Source: Geodermatophilus sabuli (GTDB lineage Bacteria > Actinomycetota > Actinomycetes > Mycobacteriales > Geodermatophilaceae). From it: DNA of 64,000 nucleotides. The notes under the pieces were generated by a model that saw nothing but the letters and a program-made list of their open reading frames with translations, ran no database searches and had not been told where the DNA came from. The translations under genes were made by a program, and so were the position numbers. Where the stretch lies: contig NZ_OBDO01000005.1 of the NCBI RefSeq assembly GCF_900215145.1, positions 124,001 to 188,000 on the forward strand, read 5' to 3'. Numbering within the stretch: position 1 is the stretch's first letter; the number at the start of each line of letters is the position of its first letter. Below, piece by piece: positions 42,025 through 49,904 of the stretch.

Positions 42025-42813
42025 GTGACCATCCCCGTCCGCCCCGGCAGCCCCCGACCCGCCGGCCACCCGGCCGGCCCGGACCCGCTGGCCCCGCTCC
42101 TGGAGCTGCCCGGCGTGCGCGAGGCGGCGGACGGCGCCCGCGCCGCCGTCGACCGGCTGCTGCGGCACCGGCTCATGCGCAACCGGTCGGCGGAGGTGAG
42201 CACGGAGTCGGCGCTGCGCGGTGCCCGCGCGTCGGCCGTCCTCGAGGGTGTCGACATCCCGCTGGCCGACCTGCGGGCCGGCCAGGTGGACGACCCGGTG
42301 GTGCAGGGCGCGCTGCGTGCGTCGGCCGCTCTCGGCTCGATGCAGGACACCTGGGAGCGCGCGCCCGGGCAGGTGCTGGCGCGGCTGCACGTGCTGGCCG
42401 CCGCCGACCTCGTCGACCGGGCGGAGCTCGGCCGGCCGGGGGTGCACGCCGGCCCGCGCCTGAGCGGGCTGTTCGGCCTGGTCACGAGCACCTCCACGGT
42501 GCCGGCCGTCCTGGTCGCCGCCGTGGTCCACGGCGAGCTGGCCGCACTGGCCCCCTTCGGGACCGCCGACGGCGTCGTGGCGCGCGCCGCCGCCCGGCTG
42601 ACCGGCATCACCCGTGGCCTGGACCCCAAGGCGGTGTCGGTGCCCGAGGTGGGCTTCGTCGAGCTGGGGCGGGACGCGTACGTCGGCGCGGTGGCCGGGT
42701 ACGCCTCGGGACGTCCCGAGGGGGTGGCGGCGTGGCTGGCGCACTGCTGCCGCGCCACCGAGCACGGGGCGCTGGAGGGGCTGGCGATCGCCGAGAGCCT
42801 GCTGCGCGGCTGA
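42025..42813 (+). CDS. Degenerate Fic-like protein of the helicase/secretion neighbourhood
   Basis: 262 aa from GTG 42025 with AGGAGG 5 bases upstream. The helical body and N-terminal SAEVSTESALRGARASAVLEG recall Fic proteins, in which this segment precedes the core. The core appears as HGELAALAPFGTADGVVARAAARL, where an active enzyme would have HPFxxGNGR. The catalytic His-Pro-Phe and Gly-Asn-Gly-Arg are lost, so AMP-transfer is unlikely. Homologues of this type next to HAD/Ssd/Tad genes are often labelled oxidoreductase without support. Confidence 0.65.
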   Translation: MTIPVRPGSPRPAGHPAGPDPLAPLLELPGVREAADGARAAVDRLLRHRLMRNRSAEVSTESALRGARASAVLEGVDIPLADLRAGQVDDPVVQGALRASAALGSMQDTWERAPGQVLARLHVLAAADLVDRAELGRPGVHAGPRLSGLFGLVTSTSTVPAVLVAAVVHGELAALAPFGTADGVVARAAARLTGITRGLDPKAVSVPEVGFVELGRDAYVGAVAGYASGRPEGVAAWLAHCCRATEHGALEGLAIAESLLRG

Positions 42814-42903
42814 CCCCGTCCCGCCGTCGCGGCCGGCCGCCGTCGTGCGCCGGCCGTGCTCGCCGTCCTGCACCGGCCGCGGGCGGCGACGAGACTGGAC
42901 GCC

Positions 42904-43872
42904 GTGCGCACCCTCGACGTGGACGGGCTCGGCGCGGTCAGCCGCGTCGGCCTCGGGACCTGGCAGTTCGGCTCGCGGGAGTGGGGGTACGGCGACGCGT
43001 ACGCCTCCGGTGAGGCCAAGGCCATCGTCCGGCGGGCCCGCGAGCTGGGCATCACGCTGTTCGACACCGCGGAGGTCTACGGGTTCGGCCGTAGCGAGCG
43101 GATCCTCGGGGACGCCCTCGGCGCGGAGCGGGCCGGCGTCGTCGTCGCGACGAAGGTCTTCCCCGTCGCCCCGTTCCCCCCGGTGATCCGCAACCGGCTG
43201 GCCGGCAGCGCCCGTCGGCTGGGGCTGCACCGGGTGCCGCTGTACCAGGTGCACCAGCCCAACCCGCTGGTCCCGGACTCGGTGACCATGCCGGGCATGC
43301 GCGAGCTGCTCGACGCCGGCCGCATCGGCGCCGTCGGTGTCTCCAACTACTCGCTGCAGCGGTGGCAGGCGGCCGATGCCGCGCTGGGCCGGCCGGTGGT
43401 CAGCAACCAGGTGCACTTCTCCCTGGCCGCTCCCGGCGCGCTCGAGGACCTCGTCCCGTTCGCCGAGCGGGAGAACCGCATGGTGATGGCCTACAGCCCG
43501 CTGGCGCAGGGGCTGCTCGGTGGGCGCTACGGCGTGGACAACCGGCCCGGGGGCGTGCGGGCGGCCAACCCGCTGTTCGGCACGGAGAACCTGCGCCGGG
43601 CCGAGCCGCTGCTCGGCGTCCTCCGGGAGGTCGCCGCGGCCCACGACGTCGCGCCGGCGCAGATCGCGCTGGCATGGCTGATCGCCCTGCCCCGGGTGGT
43701 GGTGATCCCCGGCGCGTCGAGCGTCGCGCAGGTCGAGGCCAACGCCGCCGCCACGGAGATCGGCCTGCAGCCGGACGAGCAGGCGGCGCTCACCGCGGCC
43801 GCGCGGGCGTTCTCCCCCGTGTCGGCCGCGCACACGCTGCTCGAGCGGGTCCGGGAGCGGCTGCCGTTCTGA
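42904..43872 (+). CDS. Aldo/keto reductase
   Basis: 322-aa TIM-barrel NADPH oxidoreductase from GTG 42904. SRVGLGTWQFGSREWGYG comes first, then LFDTAEVYGFGRSERILGDAL (catalytic Asp and Tyr), VVATKVFP (Lys), YQVHQPN (His) and GAVGVSNYSLQRW. The C-terminal cofactor loop is VVVIPGASSVAQVEANAAA. All four tetrad positions are present. The substrate is unknown; no operon partner is evident. Confidence 0.93.
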   Translation: MRTLDVDGLGAVSRVGLGTWQFGSREWGYGDAYASGEAKAIVRRARELGITLFDTAEVYGFGRSERILGDALGAERAGVVVATKVFPVAPFPPVIRNRLAGSARRLGLHRVPLYQVHQPNPLVPDSVTMPGMRELLDAGRIGAVGVSNYSLQRWQAADAALGRPVVSNQVHFSLAAPGALEDLVPFAERENRMVMAYSPLAQGLLGGRYGVDNRPGGVRAANPLFGTENLRRAEPLLGVLREVAAAHDVAPAQIALAWLIALPRVVVIPGASSVAQVEANAAATEIGLQPDEQAALTAAARAFSPVSAAHTLLERVRERLPF

Positions 43873-43887
43873 GCCGGCGGCCCTTCC

Positions 43888-44736
43888 TCAGGCGCCGCGG
43901 CGACGCCGGCGACCCGGCAGGGGAGCGGGCGCCGACGGGCCGACGGTGACGTCGCGCAGGGCCCGCCGCCGGGCGTACCAGGCCAGCCCCACCACCGCGG
44001 CGCCGACGCCCATGGCGGCACCGGTCACCACCGGGGTGGTGGGCACGGGGAACCGGGACCGCATGGACACCGGACGGGTGAACTCCAGCACCGGCCACCC
44101 GCGCTCGGCCGCCGCCCTGCGCAGCGCCCGGTCGGGGTTGACCGCGGTGGGGTGCCCGACCTCCGACAGCATCGGCAGGTCGGTGATCGAGTCGCTGTAG
44201 GCGTAGCAGTCGGCGACGTCGTAGCCGTTCTCCGCGGCCACCTGCCGGACCGCGACGGCCTTGTTCTCGCCGTAGGCGTAGAAGCCGATCTCGCCGGTGT
44301 AGTGGCCGTCGACGGTCACCATCCGGGTGGCGACCACGCGGTCGGCCCCCAGCATCTGCCCGATCGGCTCGACCATCTCCGCACCGCTGCTCGACACGAT
44401 GACGATCTCCCGGCCGGCCGCCCGGTGCTCCTCGATCAGGTCCGCCGCCTCGGCGTAGACCAGCGGGTCGACGATCTCGTGCAGCGTCTCCCGCACGATC
44501 TCGTGCACCGTGGCGACGTCCCAGCCGGTGCACATCTGCGTGATCTGGGCCCGCATGCGCTCCATCTGCTGCGCGTCGGCGCCGGAGAGGGAGAAGACGA
44601 ACTGGGCGTAGGCGCCCTTGAGCACGGCCCGGCGGTTGATCAACCCGCCCTGGAAGAAGGGGCGGCCGAAGGCCAGGGTGCTGGACTTGGCGATGACCGT
44701 CTTGTCCAGGTCGAAGAACGCCGCTGCGCGGGTCAC
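43888..44736 (-). CDS. HAD-IB family hydrolase (Rv3661-like, SerB-type fold) with C-terminal membrane anchor
   Basis: 282 aa from GTG 44736. Motif I AAFFDLDKTVIAKSS is at 5-19, motif II IVIVSSSGAEMVEPIG near 110 and motif III DVADCYAYSDSITDLPML near 172. A hydrophobic helix TTPVVTGAAMGVGAAVVGLAWYARRRAL near 235-262 would anchor it. Orthologues sit divergently next to ssd in many actinobacteria, as here. The phosphorylated substrate is unknown. Confidence 0.9.
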   Translation of the reverse strand: MTRAAAFFDLDKTVIAKSSTLAFGRPFFQGGLINRRAVLKGAYAQFVFSLSGADAQQMERMRAQITQMCTGWDVATVHEIVRETLHEIVDPLVYAEAADLIEEHRAAGREIVIVSSSGAEMVEPIGQMLGADRVVATRMVTVDGHYTGEIGFYAYGENKAVAVRQVAAENGYDVADCYAYSDSITDLPMLSEVGHPTAVNPDRALRRAAAERGWPVLEFTRPVSMRSRFPVPTTPVVTGAAMGVGAAVVGLAWYARRRALRDVTVGPSAPAPLPGRRRRRGA

Positions 44737-44785
44737 GGTTCACGACTGTAGGTGGACCAGCTGACGGTGACAGGGATCGCACGCC

Positions 44786-44812
44786 GTCCACACCCTTCCG
44801 GGTCATCCACAG
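44786..44812. promoter_or_regulatory. Paired TCCACA motif (19-bp period) between HAD-IB and ssd
   Basis: GTCCACAC (44786-44793) and ATCCACAG (44805-44812) have 11 bases between them. The pair sits almost exactly midway between the divergent HAD-IB and ssd starts, about 50 bp from each. The same spacing recurs at 48627-48653 and, inverted, at 55061-55087. Confidence 0.6.
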
Positions 44813-44862
44813 ATCCCACCCGCACCTCCCGGACCCCGCGTCCCTCCGCTGGGCTCGGCGGC

Positions 44863-45960
44863 GTGCCTGCCCTCCGGTCCCTCCCCGCCCGCCCCCTCCT
44901 CGTCAGTGCCGACGAGGACCTCCTCGACGACCTGCTGCGGCTGCTGGCCGCCGCGGGCACCGAACCCGAGGTCGCCACCGGTGGCCCCGCACTGCGGCGG
45001 GCCCACCGCGAGGCCCCGCTGGTCGTCCTCGGCGCGGACGTCCTCGCGGCCGGCCCGGTGCGGGCCCTGCCCCGCCGGCCCGGGGTCGTGGTCGTGGCAC
45101 CGGGCGAGCCGCCGGCCGCCGTCTGGGCCGCGGCGGTGGAGCTCGGCGCCGAGCGGGTGGCGGTGCTGCCGACCGACGAGAGCTGGCTGCTGTCCCGCGT
45201 GGCGGCGGCGCTGAGCCGGCCCGTCGACCGCGGGTACCTGGTGGCGGTCGGGGGCAGCTGCGGGGGAGCGGGCGCGAGCACGGTCGCCGCCGCGCTGGCG
45301 CTCACGGCGGCGCCGGACGCCGACGGCGCGCTGCTCGTGGACGCCGACGGGTGGGGCGGCGGGCTCGACCTCCTGCTGGGGGCCGAGCGGGGCGAGGGTC
45401 TGCGCTGGCCGGAGCTCGCCGGGCTCCGCGGCCGGGTGGCCGGCGACGCCCTCATGGCCGCCCTCCCCGAGGTCGACGGCGTCTCGGTGCTGGCCGCCTC
45501 GCGGGAGGCGCCGGGAGAGGTGCCGGCCGAGGCGCTCGGCGCGGTCGTGGAGGCCGCCCGTGCCGGTGGCTGGCCGGTGGTGGTCGACGTCGCGCGCAGC
45601 GCCGGTCCCGAGACGGCCGAGCTGCTGCTGGCCGAGGCCGATCTCACCGTGCTCGTCGTGCCCGCCCGGTTGCGGGCCGCCTCGGCAGCGCGGCTGCTGG
45701 TCGAGCACGGTCCCGGCGGCCGCCCGCCCGTCTGGTCGGCGGCCCGGCCGGTGGTGCGGCAGGTCGCGGGCGGGCTGTCGGCACGGGAGGTCGCCGACGT
45801 CGTGGGCCGGCCCGTCCTGGCCGAGCTGGGCTCCGACCGGAGCGCCGTGCCGCGCGGTGAGCGCGGGGAGCCACCCCTGGTGACGCCGCGCTCACCGCTC
45901 GGCGCACTCGCCCGCCGGGTGCTGGCCGAGCTCCCGCGGCCGGTGGGGGTGGCGGCGTGA
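44863..45960 (+). CDS. ssd: Septum-site-determining-like/CpaE-family MinD-type ATPase (Ssd)
   Basis: 365 aa from GTG 44863. Residues 1-115 resemble a receiver-like pseudo-domain (RPLLVSADEDLLDDLLRLLAAAG). From about 125 there is a MinD/ParA-type P-loop with deviant Walker A, VAVGGSCGGAGASTVAAALAL, then LLVDADGWGGGLDLLLGAERGEGLRW. In M. tuberculosis the orthologue (Rv3660c, Ssd) affects septation; in Tad loci CpaE proteins position pili. First gene of the tad operon, with its stop overlapping tadA by 4 bp. Confidence 0.88.
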   Translation: MPALRSLPARPLLVSADEDLLDDLLRLLAAAGTEPEVATGGPALRRAHREAPLVVLGADVLAAGPVRALPRRPGVVVVAPGEPPAAVWAAAVELGAERVAVLPTDESWLLSRVAAALSRPVDRGYLVAVGGSCGGAGASTVAAALALTAAPDADGALLVDADGWGGGLDLLLGAERGEGLRWPELAGLRGRVAGDALMAALPEVDGVSVLAASREAPGEVPAEALGAVVEAARAGGWPVVVDVARSAGPETAELLLAEADLTVLVVPARLRAASAARLLVEHGPGGRPPVWSAARPVVRQVAGGLSAREVADVVGRPVLAELGSDRSAVPRGERGEPPLVTPRSPLGALARRVLAELPRPVGVAA

Positions 45961-47108
45961 GCGGGGGTGCACTCGTCGACCGGGTACGGGCACGACTGGC
46001 GCTCGAGCCGGAGGCCCCGACGCGGGCCGCGGTCGCCGCGCTCGTCCGGGAGGAGTCCGGCGGCCTGCTCGGCGACGACGACGTGCTGCGGGCGGTCCGC
46101 GAGGCGGTGGACGAGCTGTCGGGGGCGGGGCCGCTCGAGCCGCTGCTCCGGGCGCCCGGGGTCACCGACGTGCTGGTCAACGGCCCGGACGAGGTGTGGG
46201 TGGACCGCGGCGGCGGGTTGGAGCGTTCCCCGGTGCGGTTCCCCGACGAGGACGCCGTCCGGCGGCTGGCCGTCCGGCTCGCGGCCGCGGCGGGCCGCCG
46301 GCTGGACGACGCCGCCCCCTGGGTCGACGTCGGCCTGCCCGACGGCACGCGGCTGCACGCGGTGCTGCCGCCGGTGTCCGGCGGTGGCACCTGCCTGTCC
46401 CTGCGGGTGCTGCGGCGGGCCGCGCTCTCCTTCGCCGACCTGGCCGGCCGCGGCACGTTCCCCGGGGCGTCCGGCGGTCTGCTGCGCGCACTCGTCGCCC
46501 GGCGGCTGGCGTTCCTGGTCACCGGAGGCACCGGGTCGGGGAAGACCACCCTGCTCTCCGGGCTGCTCGGTCTCGTCCCGCCCGGCGAACGCCTGGTCCT
46601 CTGCGAGGACGCGCCCGAGCTGCGGCCGGCCCACCCGCACGTCGTCCGGCTGGCCACGCGGCCGCCGAACGTGGAGGCGGTCGGCGAGGTGACCCTGCGC
46701 GACCTCGTCCGGCAGGCGCTGCGGATGCGACCGGACCGGCTCGTCGTCGGAGAGGTGCGCGGCGCCGAGGTGACCGACCTGCTCGCCGCGCTCAACACCG
46801 GCCACGAGGGCGGGTGCGGCACCCTGCACGCGAACCGGCCCGCCGAGGTGCCGGCCCGGCTGGAGGCGCTCGGCGTCGCCGCGGGCCTCGACCGGCTCGC
46901 GGTGCACAGCCAGGCCGCCGCCGCCCTCGCCGCCGTGGTGCACCTGCGCCGGACGCCGTCCGGACGGCGGGTGGAGGAGGTCGGCGTGGTCCGCCGTGCC
47001 GGCGACCTCGTCGTCGTCGAGGCGGGCTGGCGTGCCGACGGCGGGTCGTGTCCCGGCGCCGCACGGCTGGCGGAGCTCCTCGGGGAGTCCGACGGGCGCC
47101 CGGCATGA
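45957..47108 (+). CDS. tadA: TadA/CpaF secretion ATPase
   Basis: A cytosolic hexameric ATPase that powers assembly of Flp/Tad-type pili; 383 aa. An N-terminal VTDVLVNGPDEVWVDRGGG domain begins near residue 68. Walker A is [18 protein letters not shown] near 190, the Asp box LCEDAPELRP near 215, Walker B RPDRLVVGEVRGAEVTDLLAALNTGHEGGCGTLHAN at about 260-295. It is coupled to ssd and tadB by 4-bp overlaps. Confidence 0.94.
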   Translation: MSGGALVDRVRARLALEPEAPTRAAVAALVREESGGLLGDDDVLRAVREAVDELSGAGPLEPLLRAPGVTDVLVNGPDEVWVDRGGGLERSPVRFPDEDAVRRLAVRLAAAAGRRLDDAAPWVDVGLPDGTRLHAVLPPVSGGGTCLSLRVLRRAALSFADLAGRGTFPGASGGLLRALVARRLAFLVTGGTGSGKTTLLSGLLGLVPPGERLVLCEDAPELRPAHPHVVRLATRPPNVEAVGEVTLRDLVRQALRMRPDRLVVGEVRGAEVTDLLAALNTGHEGGCGTLHANRPAEVPARLEALGVAAGLDRLAVHSQAAAALAAVVHLRRTPSGRRVEEVGVVRRAGDLVVVEAGWRADGGSCPGAARLAELLGESDGRPA

Positions 47109-47902
47109 CCGCCGCCCTCGTGCTGCTCGGCGCCGCGCTGCTGTCGTGGCCGGGCAGCCCCGCGCTGCGCCGGACGAGGCGCCTGGCCGCGACCGGTGGC
47201 CGTGGGCGGATCCCGGTACCGGTGCCGCGGCTGCCCCGGCCGGTGCTGTGGGGCGCCGGGGCCGCGGCCGTCGCGGCGCTGCTGAGCACCCCGCTGGTCG
47301 CCGTCCTGGCGGGGGCCGCCGCCGTCCTCGCCGCACGCACCGGGGACCGCCGACGCGCCGGCGTCCGGGAGGAGGCGCGGCTGACCGCACTGGCCGAGGC
47401 GCTGGCCGCCCTGGCGGCCGAGCTGCGCAGCGGTCGTTCCCTGACGGAGGCCACGGCGGCGGCCGTGGCGGCCTGCGCGGACGAGGAGAGCGGACGGGCG
47501 CTGGCCGGGTCGGTGGTGGGCCCGCGGGCCGGCCCCGACCCGGGCGGCCGCACCGGTACGGAGGTCGAGCAGGCGTTGCAGCGGGTCTCCGCGGCCGCGG
47601 CACTGAGCCGGCGGACCGGGTGCTCGCTGGCGTCGGTCCTCGGCGCGGTCGAGGACGACCTGCGGGCCCGCTCCCGCCAGCGGCAGGACCTGCGATCGCT
47701 CACGGCGGGCCCCCGGGCCAGCGCGGCCCTGCTCGCCGGCCTGCCCCTGCTCGCCCTCGGCATGGGCAGCGGGATCGGTGCTGACCCGTGGCGCGTCCTC
47801 ACGACCACCGCGACCGGTCAGGTGCTGCTCGTCCTGGGCGTGGCGCTGGAGGGGGCCGGGCTGGCGTGGTCGGCCCGGCTGGTGCGTCGGGCGGTGCGGT
47901 GA
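47105..47902 (+). CDS. tadB: TadB-like inner-membrane platform protein (type II secretion F family)
   Basis: 265 aa. An N-terminal membrane segment and a pair of helices near residues 50-75 are followed by the cytosolic F-domain helices (LTALAEALAALAAELRSGRSLTEATAAAVAA; LQRVSAAAALSRRTGCSLASVLGAVEDDLRARSRQRQDLRSLTAGPRASAALL) and terminal membrane helices. It forms the platform with TadC. Overlaps tadA and tadC by 4 bp each. Confidence 0.88.
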   Translation: MTAALVLLGAALLSWPGSPALRRTRRLAATGGRGRIPVPVPRLPRPVLWGAGAAAVAALLSTPLVAVLAGAAAVLAARTGDRRRAGVREEARLTALAEALAALAAELRSGRSLTEATAAAVAACADEESGRALAGSVVGPRAGPDPGGRTGTEVEQALQRVSAAAALSRRTGCSLASVLGAVEDDLRARSRQRQDLRSLTAGPRASAALLAGLPLLALGMGSGIGADPWRVLTTTATGQVLLVLGVALEGAGLAWSARLVRRAVR

Positions 47903-48614
47903 CCGCGACCGTCGTGGCGCTCCTGGCGACCGCGCTGGTGCTCTGGTCGCCCGAGCGCACGGACGTGGCCGTCCGCGTGCGCGCGCTGGCCGCCCCGGGG
48001 GCCACGCCGTCGCCCCGCCCCGGCGGCGGTCCCCGCCGGAGCTGGGCGCTGGCCGGCGCTGCCGGTGTGGCCGCCGGCGTGCTCGTCGGCGGTCTGCTGG
48101 GTGTCGCCGCGTCGGTGGTGGTCGCCGTCCTGGCCGAGCGCGTGCTGCGTCGCGGGTCGGACCACGCCGAGAAGGAGGGGGCGGCGCTCACCGGGGACCT
48201 CCCCGTGGCCTGCGACCTCCTCGCCGTCTGCCTGGCGGCGGGGCTGCCCGTGGGCGCCGCGCTCGCCGCGGTGGCCGCCACGGTGCCCGCACCGCTGGGT
48301 CCCACACTGGCCGAGGTGGCGGCGCTCCACGGGCTCGGCGCGTCGCCGCGCAGGTCCTGGGCGGGCGTCCCCGGCGAGCTGGCCGGGCTCGGCCGGGTGC
48401 TGGTCCGGGCGGGGGAGTCGGGCTCGGCGGTGGTCCCCGCTCTGCGGTCCCTGGGGCCGACACCCGCGCCGAGGCGCGCAGCCACGCTGATGCCGCCGTA
48501 CGCCGGGCGGGGGTGTGGGTCCTCGCGCCGCTGGGTGCCTGCTTCCTGCCGGCGTTCGTCTGTCTGGGCGTGGCGCCTCTCGTTCTCGGCATCGCCGCGG
48601 ACGTCTTCGGGTGA
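47899..48614 (+). pseudogene. tadC: tadC (type II secretion F family), frameshifted near 48453-48456
   Basis: From GTG 47899 the frame encodes a normal TadC N-terminal region (residues 1-185, ending AGESGSAVVPALRSLG). At the G-run 48453-48456 it must change frame to continue into DTRAEARSHADAAVRRAGVWVLAPLGACFLPAFVCLGVAPLVLGIAADVFG and stop at 48614. That tail is a typical TadC C-terminus. One extra G would restore a 238-aa protein. As it stands, the original frame reads nonsense and then continues, without a stop, in phase into the DUF4244 gene to 49017. True mutation, sequencing error in a G-run, or programmed slippage cannot be separated here. Confidence 0.85.
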
Positions 48615-48626
48615 GCAGCGGCCGTC

Positions 48627-48653
48627 GTCCACAGGCCGGACCCCGGTCCACAG
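48627..48653. promoter_or_regulatory. Paired TCCACA motif (19-bp period) upstream of the pilin-like gene
   Basis: Two copies of GTCCACAG (48627-48634 and 48646-48653) are separated by 11 bases in the 127-bp gap after tadC. They are about 88 bp before the DUF4244 start. Same architecture as at 44786 and 55061. Confidence 0.6.
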
Positions 48654-48741
48654 ATCGGCGTCGGCTGTGGGACCGATGCGCCGGCGCTGCGAGCGTCGGG
48701 GCAGCGGCCCGGTCGGCGGACCGCACGACGGAGGAGGTCCC

Positions 48742-49017
48742 GTGACCGACAGTCCTGCAGCACACCTCGACCCGGCGGAGCCGGAGGAGGCCGAACTCCC
48801 GGTCGGGGAGGGCGCTGCCGCCCCCACCGGCCGGTTGAGGGCCCGCTGGAGCCGGGTCCGCGCCACCGGCGAGGCCGGGATGAGCACCGCCGAGTACGCC
48901 GTCGGCACGGTCGCGGCCTGCGCCTTCGCCGCGGTCCTCTACCGGGTGGTCACCGGTGGCTCGGTGGTCGACGCGCTGGGTGAGCTGGTCTCCTCGGCGC
49001 TGGCCACGCTGTCCTGA
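48742..49017 (+). CDS. DUF4244 Flp-pilin-like protein (Rv3656c-like)
   Basis: 91 aa from GTG 48742 with GAGGAGG 4 bases upstream. An acidic leader of about 30 residues and a basic stretch are followed by GMSTAEYAVGTVAACAFAAVLYRVVTGG. That is a prepilin-like cleavage/helix segment with the Glu five residues after the Gly, as in class IV pilins. It is probably the major pilin of the Tad system. It shares a reading frame with the shifted tadC. Confidence 0.87.
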   Translation: MTDSPAAHLDPAEPEEAELPVGEGAAAPTGRLRARWSRVRATGEAGMSTAEYAVGTVAACAFAAVLYRVVTGGSVVDALGELVSSALATLS

Positions 49018-49019
49018 CC

Positions 49020-49448
49020 GTGTCGGCCGGGGGCGGGATCCGGCGCCGGGGCGCCCGGGTGCGTACGCCCGACCGCCGCGAGGCGGGCATGGTGACCGCC
49101 GAGACCGCCGTCGTCCTGCCCGTGTTGCTGCTGGTCCTCGCCGGCGCGGTGGCGGCGGTGACCGTCGTCGGCGCCCAGCTGCGCTGTGTCGACGCCGCCC
49201 GCGAGGGGGCGCGTGCGGCGGCCCGGGGCGAGGACGCCGCCGTCGTGGTCGCCCTCGCCGGCCGCGCCGCCCCCGCCGGAGCGCTCACCACGGTGGCCGC
49301 CGAGGGGCCGTCGGTCTCGGTGACCGTGGCGGCGGAGGTCGCCCCGCTGGGGCCCGTGCCGTTCCGCGTCCGGGTCTCGGCGACCGCCGTGGCCGAGCGC
49401 GAGCCGGACGGCCAGGCGCCGCCGGCGGCCTCGGGCGGCAGCGCGTGA
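49020..49448 (+). CDS. TadE-like pseudopilin (Rv3655c-like)
   Basis: 142 aa from GTG 49020, 2 bp after the pilin stop. After an Arg-rich leader comes EAGMVTAETAVVLPVLLLVLAGAVAAVTVVGAQLRCVDAAREGARAAARGE, the TadE-type N-terminal helix with Gly-Met cleavage context, Glu and the AREGAR motif. It is a minor pseudopilin or assembly factor with an extracytoplasmic C-terminal part. Confidence 0.86.
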   Translation: MSAGGGIRRRGARVRTPDRREAGMVTAETAVVLPVLLLVLAGAVAAVTVVGAQLRCVDAAREGARAAARGEDAAVVVALAGRAAPAGALTTVAAEGPSVSVTVAAEVAPLGPVPFRVRVSATAVAEREPDGQAPPAASGGSA

Positions 49449-49488
49449 GCGGCGGCAGCGGGTGGCCGGCGGCCCCGGGCGCGAGCGG

Positions 49489-49875
49489 ATGAGCGGCGGA
49501 CCGCCGTTGACCGGCGAGCGCGGATCGGCGACGGTCTGGGTGGTCGCGCTGGCGGGGGCGCTCGCGGCGATCGGCGTGGCGGCCGTGCTCGTCGGGTCGG
49601 CGGTGGTCGGCCGTCACCGGGCGACGGGAGCGGCGGACCTGGCCGCGCTGGCGGCGGCCGAGCACGCTGTCCGGGGTCGGGCGGACCCCTGCGCGGCGGC
49701 CGCCCGGGTGGCGGACGCCAACGGAGCCCGCCTCACCGGCTGCGGTGTGGACGGCGCGGCGGTGGTCGAGGTCGCCGTCGTGGTGCCGGTGCGCCTCGGG
49801 CCGCTCGGCGTCCGGGAGGCGGCCGCCCGGGCCCGGGCCGGGCCGGTGGCGCAGGTCCCGGTGGCGCCGCCGTGA
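49489..49875 (+). CDS. Helicase/secretion-neighbourhood TadE-like protein (Rv3654c-like)
   Basis: 128 aa from ATG 49489 (49462 also possible). GERGSATVWVVALAGALAAIGVAAVLVGSAVVGRHRATGAADLAALAAAEHAVRGRADPCAAAARVADANGARLTGC is the conserved core: a pilin-like helix followed by a TadG/DUF4190-like DLAALAAA segment and two cysteines. Last gene of the tad operon; converges on the helicase gene. Confidence 0.85.
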   Translation: MSGGPPLTGERGSATVWVVALAGALAAIGVAAVLVGSAVVGRHRATGAADLAALAAAEHAVRGRADPCAAAARVADANGARLTGCGVDGAAVVEVAVVVPVRLGPLGVREAAARARAGPVAQVPVAPP

Positions 49876-49904
49876 CGGTCACTACCCGTCCTCGGCCCGG
49901 AGGT

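Noticed and set aside
47899-49017. A genuine TadC-DUF4244 fusion protein
   Set aside because: The middle of this frame is off-frame sequence, while the true TadC C-terminus is intact in the next frame. A ribosome site and GTG restart the pilin gene.
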